Source of the DNA: Microplitis mediator
Lineage: Eukaryota; Arthropoda; Insecta; Hymenoptera; Braconidae
Length of the DNA: 64,000 bases
Direction of reading: 5' to 3'
NCBI RefSeq assembly: GCF_029852145.1
Contig: NC_079976.1
Location: 9,522,104 to 9,586,103, forward strand
Shown: positions 12,001 through 22,508 of the stretch, piece by piece
Position numbering within the stretch: position 1 is the stretch's first letter
Layout of the letters: every line of letters begins with the position of its first letter
Notes under the pieces: model-generated
What the model saw: the letters and a program-made list of their open reading frames with translations, nothing else
The model's database searches: none
What the model was told of the DNA's origin: nothing
Program-made: the position numbers and the translations under genes

Positions 12001-15000
12001 TTACCTGTTGATTTATGTGAAGAAGTAATGTTCAAATTTTCAAAAGGATCGGTTCAGTACATTTTGAGTTATAATGTTCACGGACTTTAAAAATAACGTT
12101 TTCGGGAAAATCTATTTTAAGTTTTTTATTCGTGAAAATTTGAAATAAACTATCAATAAAAGAATATGAATTTTTATACTTATATTGAGTCATCAGTTTG
12201 CATCCTTTGAAAGACACACAGCCGGAGAAAGGGATTCGGAAGAACAAAGAAATTGCAGCTTATTTCTACTAGGGGTATGTAGGGGCAGGTCGGGCAGGTA
12301 TAAAAATTAGGTATCACAGCTGGTCATTTGAAACGCTGTAACTCCGTTAGTTTTACTCGGATTGATTTAAAATTTGTACACAATATTCTCGACATATTGT
12401 TCATTCAGAACAAAAATAATAAAAAAAAAAAAAAAAAACTAATTAAATTTTAAAACCCTACTCCCCCCCCCCCCCTTAAGTTAAGGTAACTATACCACTA
12501 AGCTAACCAATCATTTACATTATTCTTTTTCAAGTTTTCTCTGATATTACTCATTGAATTGACAGATCGCGTAATGTTGTAAAATTACATGAAATGTCTA
12601 AGTTACAGTCTAGTCGCGTAAGGAGTTCGCTCGTTATGAGTCCGCTGACTTATTTTTTTTTGGAAGACATTCCCTCTCTATGACTACGAAAATAGTCATG
12701 TACATATTCACACGCTTGCAAAGTAGGGGAAGTGAGAGTTACCCTTCATTAGAAAATACGATTCGTGAGGATTAACACTGTTTTAATCCTTTTGAATCCT
12801 CACGAATCCTCAATTGATGATTAAAGAGGATTAAAAACGATTAACTTTATAATCGTTTTAAATCGTTTTTAATCTTCATGCAGGACCAGAAATTGCCGTA
12901 TATTATTTTACGATTAAAGACGATTCACAAGGATTAAAAATTTTTAATCCTCATGAATCGTTTTTAATCGTAAAATAATATTGCGATTTCTGGTTCCGAA
13001 TGAAGATTAAAAACGATTCATGAGGATTAGAAATTTCTAATCCTCATTAATCGTTTCTAATCGTAAAATAATTGATCATTATCTGAGGATTAGAGACGGT
13101 TAAATGTGACAAACCATGAGAATTATGATGATTAAAAATGGTTGATGAGGATTTAATTTTTAATCGTTTTTAACCTTCACGAATCGTATTTTCTAATCAG
13201 GGACGGCTCTACACCCCTGTAGGTGGACTCATAAAGCGATTCGACTGTGTTTATACAGTTCGTGAAATGTCTAATGGCGGTATTGCTGATTGTGTAATAT
13301 TTGTAAATTAAATAAATATTTTCAAAAAAGTCATATTTAGCGCTCAACAACTCTGTGCTAAAGGTTAATCGTGGGCCTAGTGACCCTCAATAGTAGTTTA
13401 TCCATCGAGTGCGAGCGTCTTAGACTCGATTGTACTAGATAAATACATTAGTTTTTGTGACAGATATTTGAAATTTACTACATTTAGTGCCTATAAATGG
13501 CAGGTTATAAATCTGCATTTATTTATTTGGTAAGATTGTTCTGAATATTTGTTGAAAATTAGAGAGAAGTCGGTAAGAGGATGAATGAAAATGATGATAA
13601 ATTTTGTCACAAGATGGCTCGTTAAGTTACTTCGATATTTTTTGGTCGTTTGCTATCGCACATGTAACCAAAAAATATTTTTTAATCGGATGATGACGTC
13701 ACTATTAGAACTATTAGGTATCTTTTTTACCAGCTGTATCTTATCTAATATTTTTAGCTGCCGGCTATAGGCGCTAAATGTCGTAGATTTCAAGTGTCTG
13801 TCACGAAAAATATATTATGTTTCATCATGGATTATTTTTTGATTATATTCTGATTAAATCCGGTTGAAAAGTTTTAATCGGATTCCAGGGAGAATAATAA
13901 TTTCTTACCGATAATTTTTCCGATTGAAATCGGTTATAAGTCAATCGGAAATTCCGGATTAAATCCGATTGAAATATTTCAATCGGATTTAATTGAGAAA
14001 TTACATTTTTTTTCAACTATTTTACGATTAATTTTTTTTCAATCAGAATTAGTCGGATTCAATCCGAAAATAATAATTTTTTTGTCATTTTCCGATTGAA
14101 TACGATTATATTCGATTGAAAAAATTTCAATCGCATTTAATCGGAAATTAATTACAAAACAAAGAACTTACAGATTCACAAAATGACATCGGTTCCGCAT
14201 TAGTACAATTGTGTAATCTTCCATTACATTGATATTTTGGAGTATAAGTTTTAATGAAAGCTGACTTCGTGTTTAGTTGATTTATAACTACATTTTCCAT
14301 ATTAAGGTTTTTTGGAATGTTGCAATCTTTGTTGAGCTGTTTGGCATTTACGTAGTAGAGTCCAAAAAGAGAATCCAAGCGGAAACAGTTGTCGTCTTTA
14401 AAAAAAAATATCATATAATACATAACTATTCGAGAACAGTTATGAGCTTTTCAAAACGATAACTATTTAATGTTCTATAAAAAATCTGGAAATCGGTTGA
14501 CCGTGTAGGCCAACCCCGAAACTTCCCGCTGTTTTCCAGCTCAAGGAACTCAAAACATTATTGTCAATATATATTCGAGATCATTGGTATTTTCGAGCTT
14601 TCCGAGCTCGAAAAAAGTTACGTTTCGCATTAATTTTCAAGAATTTAGGATTTTAAAATCATTTTTTATCACCGATATCTTTAAAACTAAGAGTTGTTAG
14701 AGATATTTGTGTTCAATTGTTGAGAGTATGGGTTCAATCCCGGCGCTGTGCAGTTTAATCAGGTGACTGATTTCGTCTAAGATTTTATAACCGCTTATTT
14801 AATAATAATTTTTTAAAATGAAGTCATCAAAATTCACCTATAACATGTCTTTGTTGGTCACAGCGATAAATTTCAGCCGATGATTTTTCCGTGGCTGTTT
14901 TCATTGCTTGTAAGTATCCACGCATATGATTCAATGTATGTCTCACAGCGCCTTCCAAATTTGTTTTGTAACTAACTACAATAATAACAATAAAATAAAA

Positions 15001-18000
15001 CATTAATTTAATACGAACTTAAAAAAATTAGAAGAATAAAAAAATACTCCAGAAAATCTAACAGTGCACGCCTCATACATGTTTGACCTAATTTTCACAA
15101 TAGTTGATTTGAACAAATTTTTTAGAGAAAGTTAGTTGATATTATTTTTTTCATATCTAATATGATATTCTTGAGCTAAAATAGTATATTACATACCTAG
15201 GCCAGTAAAATAAGAAAAGTCTCAGAGCACATGTAATTGTTGGCCGAGGCGAAGCCGAGGCTGACAAACATGTGCTCTGAGGCTTTCTTTTTTACTGGCC
15301 AAGGTGCGTATACTATTTTTCTGCTCGACGAAGCCGGAAAGTTGCAACTTCGTTTAGGGCAGCGGCCCGAAAGTTGCCACTTTCCGGCCAGAGGGCAGAA
15401 AAAATATTGTGTTCTATAAGTTTCTTAAAGTTGAATATTCAGAATAAATAAAAATAGACAGTTATAATTGAAAAAAAAAAAAAAACGAAAGAGTGAAAAA
15501 ATAATTTTTCTTAAGTAATAATATTAAAAAAAAAAAGAAGAGTTTTATGTTGTAGAATTGTAGGTTTTAAGTCTTCATGAATAATAACAAAGCAACAAAA
15601 GTTACAACAGTAAATTTCAATAGGGTTTTTCCTATTAACAAAATCACGGTATTAAAAAAATAATCGTGTTGATTGATGGTGTTTTTAAAAAGTTATTGCG
15701 ATAACCCATGGGTATACGAATTTTCGTAAAAGATAATGGTCATAAAAGGTTTTTGGGACCGAAATATTTATTTTTAGATATGTTTGTCGATTAATCCACT
15801 TATACCTAAGTCAGAATTAAAGTTTAATAAATAGTCTAGATAATGGTATATAATTTATCTTATTTCTTCGTACCGATAAGAGTGTAACAGAGATTAAAAT
15901 GTGAAATTGGACGACCATTATGTAGCGGTTATAGAGCACGATGAACGCTGTGCGTAAAAATGAGGCGTGCAAAACCAAGTTAATAAATAAATATAAAATA
16001 AAATGCCATCTTGTAGACTGAATGGAAGATGAATTTCTTTGAAGATTGATAAATAATATATTTACTTGTGTAGTTAGATTTTATTTCTTTATAACGATAA
16101 CCAAACACGGTCATAATGAATCCACGTATTTCACTGGCAGCTACAAGGTTGTAAATTATTCTTATATGATCTTGGAATGATGATTGCAAATCACATTTTT
16201 CTTCAAATGACAAGTACTGCAATGATAATTAAATTATTTTTGCTACGGAATTTGTGAATTATTTAAGATAAGTGTTATTAGTTTAAGGCAAACTAAAATG
16301 GTTGGCTTCTGAAGAAATTCAAATGGCCGACTATTGACGAAATCTAACCTCTAGATTTATAAATGAGAGACTTTGAAGATTTTTAAATTTTATGAATTTT
16401 AGCGGGTGAAATATAAACCAGGCTGCAAAGTTTAATGGTTTTATCTAAAGTTGATTAGAGTTATAGAGGGCGTACTCGCGCTTTTGGTTTTTAAATTAAT
16501 TACTTTTTTTACGACCAATGACATTTAGTCGAGGAATCGACCTTACAACACGGAGAGAAATTTATGGTAACGATTACAATAAATTATGGGAATGGTTCCC
16601 ATAATGTATGGTAACCGGTTTTATTGAAATGTCGATTATAGTAACCGTTACCATAATATTATGGTAATGGTTACCATAATAGTATGGTAATGGTTACCAT
16701 AATAATATGGTAATGGTTACCATAATATTGTGGTAACGATTACCATAATATTATAGTAACGATTACCATAATATTATAGTAATCGTTACTAGAATAGTAT
16801 GGTAATGGTTTCTATATATTATGGTAATCGTTACTATAATATTATGGTAACGTTTTCTATAGTATTATGGGAACGATTACCATAATATTATAGTAACGAT
16901 TACTATAATATATAGAAACCATTACCATACTATTCTAGTAACGATTACTATAATATTATGGGAACGATGACCATAATATTATGATAACCATTACCATAAT
17001 ATTATGGTAACGTTTACTATAGAATTATGGGAACGATTACCATAATATTATGGTAATCATTACCATAATTATTTCACATGCGATATGGGAACTGTTACCA
17101 TAATTATGGGCCTATATCCCATAATTCCAAGTAATCATTACCATAACGGTATGGGATGATATTTCATAAACGTACTAGGAACGGTTACCATAAATTTCTT
17201 TCCGTGAAACAATCGGTATATATTTACAAATCATCACTATTGCTTACATTCATTAACGAATTAAGTTTGTTGTTTTAGCAGTTGTTAATCCCGGTAACAA
17301 TAATTTATGATTTAATAATAAAAGACGAATCGTTAGCTGAGAAAAAAATATTTTATTAAGTGGTCTTTTGTTGTTCTTCCGATCGCCAAAACAATTACAA
17401 GACACGAGATATTTAATATTTTTTTGAACAAATATAAACAAAAATGCGATGATGGGCCTCGTATTTTCATGAGTAAACGGTTTACTTTTTAGTCAGATTT
17501 TAATTCTCAATATCACGTTAAATTGCAACCCTTCAAAATTATTTAAAGCTATCCCACTTTGAGTGATCTATAAACTAACAAATTATTATTATCACTATCG
17601 AATCCTTACCTGTTCATTTTTAGTGACAAAGACAAGTAAACCATCAAAAATAGTCGCAGACTCCTCGTGTACAGTGAACTTACTATACATACCATCGAGA
17701 GCATTTGCCAAACCATAGGCACCGTTGCTTGTAATAACATCGATGATGTTATCTACTGTACGTGTTAGTAGCTTGTTTTTCAGATCAAGACAATCCAAAA
17801 ATAGTTTGAACCACTGGTCAATGCTCGTAATATATTCGCTTACTTTTTGCATCCCTTCATCCATATACTGCTTATTTGATAATCTACTTGCCACCGATTT
17901 TAGTAACTCATTCATTCTTGAAGAAATAGCCGACGGAATTATTGACAATTGGTTTATAATAGATTCCATCTTAGACAAAACGCCGCCCAATAATTTACCT

Positions 18001-18350
18001 ATACGGACATTACTTTCAGATAGATAGCCAACATTTCTGTCAATAACTTTAAGATTGTGCTGAAGTGCATCTGCATTGTCGTTTATTTTTGAAATTGAAT
18101 TATCGAGCTGGTTTAGATCCTTCAATCTGTTTTTGGAAGCATCAACTATTTCTTTGTTATCTTGAATTACTGTGGGGGTTGATACGTTCTCTGTTTTGGT
18201 AAACTTGTTAATAGAGTCACTGATTCCGGAATATAAATCTGTAGCTACATCTACGCAGCCCATCATTGTGCTTAGACTTGGGAATTTAGCGTATGCTTGA
18301 TGGTGACTCGCGAACAGGAGTACCACCAATAAAAATGGTAATTTGCCCAT
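9012..18350 (-). CDS. Gene B: secreted tandem-array paralogue with DUF4803-like C-terminal region, 763 aa
   Basis: Coding exons on the minus strand: 18350-17610, 16216-16066, 14975-14838, 14395-14172, 11239-11034, 9986-9477 and 9333-9012. The lengths sum to 764 codons with TAA at 9014-9012, and phases match all paralogues. The signal peptide is residues 1-21 (MGKLPFL start). Residues 22-247 are a Cys-poor, probably helical region. Two short exons carry KCD and RCD motifs. A Cys-rich segment follows (CNGRLHNC, then RRYEWI and CQCSEEG). From about residue 487 comes the DUF4803-like part (VVTNVRL, then VTGVKF, then PYFDSRPA, then HRAAKGYGGF). This copy has YTPK where the others have YCPK, lacks another conserved Cys before it, and has an extra Cys (PQC) at the end of the 206-nt exon. 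Its second coding exon is 151 nt instead of 145. The DUF name is from memory; function unknown. Confidence 0.85.
11395..11556. mobile_element. CTCTCTAAAAATG palindromic MITE
   Basis: A 162-bp inverted repeat with ends CTCTCTAAAAATGAATTAGT and exact mirror, and TA on both sides. Its arms match for about 40 bp; the centre has a second palindrome (AGTGGTATACTTATAGCTG). Other copies: 59041-59292 and the pieces around 47282-48330. Confidence 0.8.
11571..12479. mobile_element. TTAA-flanked inverted-repeat element with G-run ends
   Basis: Begins TTAAGGGGGG... with GTAGGGTTTTAAA inside it, and ends TTTAAAACCCTACTCCC...CCTTAA. Target TTAA on both sides recalls piggyBac-type insertion (inference). The interior has mirrored CTCTTCGTGGTTACC arms near 11870 and 11990. 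No transposase seen. Confidence 0.6.
12743..13202. mobile_element. Inverted-repeat element, ends CCTGATTAG, copy 2
   Basis: Same family as 1-460, with matching ends (TTAGAAAATACGATTCGTGA and its mirror) and the same internal AATCG palindromes. Lies in a gene B intron. A related stretch of AATCGGATT repeats follows at 13840-14145. Confidence 0.65.
13370..13795 (+). repeat. Dispersed repeat with GTCACAAGATGGCTCGT
   Basis: Matches the reverse complement of about 53590-53940 (CGAGTCTAAGACGCTCG, then GATGGCTCGTTAAGTTACTT, then GTTTGCTATCGCACATGTAA). Both translate to a roughly 60-residue ORF with no recognised domain; I treat them as repeat sequence. Confidence 0.5.
15178..15322. repeat. Long hairpin with GC-rich loop
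   Basis: Arms AATAGTATATTACATACCTA... and mirror, containing GGCCAGTAAAA and CAGAGCACATGT, about 60 nt each. The loop is GGCCGAGGCGAAGCCGAGGC, strikingly GC-rich for this window. A second GC-rich hairpin (CCGGAAAGTTG / CACTTTCCGG) follows at 15331-15390. In a gene B intron. Confidence 0.65.
16549..17206. mobile_element. CACGG-ended MITE, copy 2
   Basis: Same ends and same palindromic array as 976-1853. The last 150 bp are almost identical. Flanked by AA rather than TA, so the flank has mutated or the target differed. In a gene B intron. Confidence 0.75.
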
Positions 18351-18467
18351 TTTTTTTTTGTTGTGATTCTGTTTATTTGCTAAATCGTTTAGTTATTTGT
18401 CTGCAATAAAATTTTCATAAATTTTTTTATTATTGTTATTGTTGTTATAATTATTAAATAGACGTAC

Positions 18468-18713
18468 CTGAGAATGGGTATGAGGATGATAATACGTGGC
18501 AGAAACGTATAAACAGTGATTGGACACGACAACTAATACGAGCTTATATATTTTAATAATTATTGAGTCCACTCAACACACACTTAAATTACTCGTTAAT
18601 TACTCAAAAAAAGATAAGCCATTAGTCATTATAAAAACTAATAATGAAAATAATAATGACAGTAATAGTTATTTGAGAACAAAGACGACAACGTAGCAAA
18701 TAAGTGCGTCATA
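18468..18713 (-). promoter_or_regulatory. Gene B promoter and noncoding exon 1
   Basis: This is a copy of the shared promoter block: TATA-type box on the minus strand at 18550-18543, likely start near 18517, and UTR exon down to 18468 followed by donor GTACGT. The acceptor TTGCAG lies about 45 nt before ATGGGC. The GATA site is kept (GATAAGC near 18612). The Fox-like site is altered here (plus-strand GCAAATA near 18697). Confidence 0.75.
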
Positions 18714-18789
18714 CATATCAACTTCTAAACTATAAAAATTTTCTAATTACTTATTTTTTAATTCTTAAATTAATGAATATGTATGGGAT

Positions 18790-19328
18790 ATTCCAGCTTT
18801 TAAAAATCGTAGTGTTCTGATTGACTCCATGAGCTTGACATTAAAATGGCAATAACTTGAAAGTTATGCGGAGTTTAGAAAAACTTTATTAAATATAATC
18901 TCTAGGGAATAAAATTGCCTACAAAAAATATCGTATGACTTGTTGTGATAAGTCTGATCGTTTCGCTGGAAAAGTAAAAAGATCTCAAAATTTACTATAA
19001 ATTCGAGTTCATCGGGTACAAATAACTACTGAACAGATGGATTTATCAAAAAATGATAAGACACTTTTTTTTAGAGCTTTTAATTTCCTACAAAAATATA
19101 TCCTGAGCATATCTGTACAATGAGCCATTGCCGAGGAGTAAAATTCCAAACTTAAAAATTTTTTTTTTCCGATGTTATTTGAATGGGAAATCAAAAATCG
19201 CGAAGAGACAACTCTTATTATTAATATCGAGAGCTCAAACTTTATCAGAATTTTTTTTTCATCATGTTGAACGATATTTTCACAGTAACTAAAGAAAAAA
19301 AATTACATTTTTTTTTGACCCACCCTAA
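18790..19328. repeat. CACCCTAATATA-ended repeat family
   Basis: Ends ...TTTTGACCCACCCTAATATA and holds blocks such as ATTTCCTACAAAAATATATC and GATTTATCAAAAAATGATAA, repeated in reverse at 43085-43420. Related stretches: 3593-4500 and 10090-10715. ORFs inside are artefacts. Confidence 0.5.
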
Positions 19329-19443
19329 TATACATATTTGAATAGATAAAAATATATAAATGAAATTTAAAAGTTATAAAACATGAGAAAAATATGTTTA
19401 ACATTATTAGGGTAGGTTACAGCAGAGCTTTTATTTTCGTATA

Positions 19444-20250
19444 TATATCGCGTTACTAATGCCAAAAGGGTGTATCTCAAAATATACGCTCTTTTGGCTC
19501 TGCAGCGTATAAAAAAAATTTTTTCTCCAATTAACTTAGGAATTTTTTTTTCATTGAAATGAATCTGTTTTCCAATAGATTAGGTTATAAAGTCATCTAT
19601 TTTACTTTTCTTGTGATTTTTTTTCCACTGAAAATCGATAATAATTAACAAAAAAAAAACCCCGTAGGGGAAAGGAGGGCGAAATGGGCTCCCAAAATTT
19701 TTAACATGGAAAGTTTGGGGGGGGGGGGGTAAATGGGCTGCCTAGACTTTGAAAACCTACGAATATTTTTTAGCCAAACGGGTTCTTAAAATTTGTTTAC
19801 TAGAAATGATTAAAGAATTATGATAAGGGGTAAACTAGGTCACGAGTTCAACAGCATTGCTAACTAAAATTCAATTTTTTCGAATTAATCGAATAGTAAT
19901 TCAACAAAAGACATTGAATTAAGTTATTTTAAGGTCGAAATCTTCACTATCAACTCTTTTTTATACTAAATAGGAGCTAGAAAACATTACTGTGAATATA
20001 TTTTCGAGCTCTTTGGGGCCCATTTTGCCGCCTCCCCCCTTCCCTACGCCCTTTTGGCTTTAAAAATTTTTTTTCTTAAAGCCAAAAGGGCTTATGGGAA
20101 AAAATTTTGTTTTTCGGTTTTTTCATAGACATATATACTGTTTTAACATTCTCAAGTTGATTGAAGAAAAAAAAAATTTTTTTTACGGCTACAGAGCCAA
20201 AAAGGCGTATATTTTTAGATTATACTCTTGGCATTAGTATCGCGATATGT
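19444..20250. mobile_element. Inverted-repeat element, ends CGCGTTACTAATGCCAAAAG
   Basis: Ends TATCGCGTTACTAATGCC and mirror GGCATTAGTATCGCGATA. The internal TTTTGGCT/AGCCAAAAGG repeats, and 19655-20055 is a second inverted unit with GGCGAAATGGGCTCC / GGCCCATTTTGCC arms. No transposase. Between genes B and C. Confidence 0.65.
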
Positions 20251-20576
20251 GATATTCTATGGCATTTTTATTTTTAGCCAAATCGGTTCGATTAGTTTTG
20301 AGAAATAAGTTTAAGAAATTTATTTTCCCGCCCAGAAATTAATTTCACTTAAGTTACAAACTTATAGAACCTTCATATTTAAATAATAATACCTATATAT
20401 TCCTTTCTGAATACTAATCTATACCACTCTAAAAAAAGGATTTTGCAGACAGCAGTTGAAAATAAGATGAAATCCGTCGTTCCTGCCTTTGTTTCTGCAA
20501 CTGCAGAGTTCACGAGATCGAAATTCTCTTAATTTAAATTGAAAAATTCTGTATCTCTATAATTAGTTGAAAAGAA

Positions 20577-20998
20577 AAATAAGAGAATAGCAATCTTGTG
20601 AAATCGATCAATCATCTAGTATATTTAAAAGTACTAATATATTTTTGGAAGCATAATCTGGTTGATCAGACTGAAAATCATGAATTTGAGAAAAAATAGC
20701 TTAGGGTCATGTCGATAATAAATCATTAAATTTTTCAGCTCATTATTTTAATGAACGCAATAGATAAGTTATAATTAAAGTTGAAATGACGTACAGCCAG
20801 TGCGTCTTTGTCCGTCTACTGACGTCTTAACTTATTTATTGACCATTATATCAATCAGTATTTCGACAACCATTTGAACCCTCTGGCTACTCATCAACTC
20901 TACGCATAAGAACCACCCAATTGCTTGGAAATATATTAAATATGATAATAAACGTACGTGATTAAAAATTTGTCGAATAACAGCCGTCATTTTCACTT
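20577..20998. repeat. Segmental-duplication flank, copy 2
   Basis: Partner of 6915-7341. It is followed by a short C-run and an AAT microsatellite (21030-21055), then the longer retrotransposon tail. Confidence 0.7.
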
Positions 20999-21060
20999 AA
21001 ACCCCCCCCCCTATATTTATATTGGTTAATAACAATAATAATAATAATAATAATTTATCC

Positions 21061-22345
21061 TTCAATGCGCCCGGAAGGAGTTAAGAGATCTCGATGTCAA
21101 GGCGCGCAAAGTCATGAATATCAATCGGAGCATGCAGCTTAAGTCCTCAATCGCCAGATTATCCCTTCCCCAGCATATCAGTGAGAGAGGTCTACAGAGC
21201 TTGAACTATATGACCGTTTGGTTTTGGGTTTAACATACGAAGTTGTCAATTTCACTGCAGATTAAAATGACTTCCTTATACAAATGGTTCAAAGTCATGA
21301 GAATGGGCATAAAGGAGCATTTTTACATAAGGCAGCAATGTACGTAGCAAAATCCCTCGGTCTCGGAAAAGTAAACCCTCTTATTGAACTCCCCAAGGAG
21401 GAATTTAAGAGGGTCGTCAGGAACGCTGAGCAGCAAAAATTGCTCAGTACACACATGGACAAGTCCATGCACAACGTATTCTTTAAACACGTGCGTGATC
21501 ATGGCTTGTCCACCCAGCTGACGTTTTCCTTCCTTAAGTTAGCTGGCCTGATGTCTGGAACTGAAGGGTATATTTTTGCCTGCCAAGATGGTGTCATCAA
21601 CACTCTCGAATACCGTGCTAAAGTGCTCCAGATGCAGCTGCCCGACACACTGTGTAGGGTGTGTAAGCAACATCCTGAGACGCTTATGCATCTCTTGTCA
21701 GCATGTCCTGTGCATACATTCAGCGTCACAATACTGCTCTGCGAGTACTTTATTACCACCTTAGACACACGCACGGTATCGATAAGACACCAGTGCTGCC
21801 TTATCTGCCAGGAGATATTCCGCAAGTTGTTGAGAATGACCGTTGCCGTATTTATTGAAACGTAGCATTTGCAACAACGCGGAAAATCGACCACAATAAA
21901 CCTGATATTGTGCTCTTCGATAAAACCACTCGCAAGATTTATGTCATCGAGTTTTCAACACCCGCTGAACATCACGGTTAAAGAAAAGCACAAACACGAG
22001 ATATATCAGGATCGCCTGTTTGAAATTGGCAAATTTTACCCAAGCTACCGGGTCAAACGTCGTACTCATCGTTGGCGCCCTAGGAGGGATGAAACAGTAT
22101 TTGCGTCTACATTAGCGAGAATACCAACTTGTTCAGCGCAAGTTGAGTTTTTGGCATCGCGGATGCAAAAGGCTGTTATTCTCGGGTCCCTCCGTCTACT
22201 TAGGCAACGAAACTTGGCCTGTCGCGCATGTCGACCATCTTGTTGATGGAGCACCGCAGAAATAATGAATTAGCGCTCAGGTAAGGCCCTCGGTAGAGTC
22301 GGACTGCCGGGGATAACCCCCTGAGCATTAAAAACAAACAGCAAC
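21061..22345 (+). pseudogene. Non-LTR retrotransposon 3' tail (R2/R4-like), copy 2
   Basis: Close relative of the 7740-8870 copy. It has the same knuckle, the same frame change at the matching position and a similar AAT-rich end. It extends further 5': 21061-21240 translates to an RT C-terminal piece (LPQHISERGL), followed by a frame slip and an in-frame TAA. The endonuclease part has further breaks, including a stop at 21863 and a deletion near 21970. It ends at the gene C poly(A) signal, exactly as copy 1 does at gene B. Confidence 0.75.
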
Positions 22346-22370
22346 AATAATAATAAAATTTCCATCTCTC

Positions 22371-22376
22371 TTTATT
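22371..22376 (-). terminator. Gene C poly(A) signal
   Basis: AATAAA on the minus strand, about 135 nt after the gene C stop. It sits in the same position relative to a retrotransposon tail as in gene B. Confidence 0.5.
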
Positions 22377-22508
22377 AACAATATAATTTCAAAATTCCAT
22401 GACATTTACAATAAATCTTTTTTTAAAAAAATTTACTAATACAAGTCGATATAACTCAATTGAATATTGTCAATCATTGAATATATATTTATATTCAACA
22501 TATAGCTC

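Larger units (their letters stand above)
11358..12512 (-). repeat. tRNA-like unit split by two insertions
   Basis: On the minus strand, TTAGCTTAGTGGTATAG (12509-12490, box A-like) is separated from GGGTTTGATTGCC (near 11375-11363, box B-like) by the two elements at 11571-12479 and 11395-11556. With both removed, box A and box B would be about 50 nt apart, as in a tRNA or tRNA-derived SINE head. The acceptor ends do not pair, so a functional tRNA is unlikely. Confidence 0.45.

Noticed and set aside
13585..13770. 61-codon ORF repeated at 53585-53773
   Set aside because: Two dispersed copies of a noncoding repeat; no domain, no splice or promoter context.
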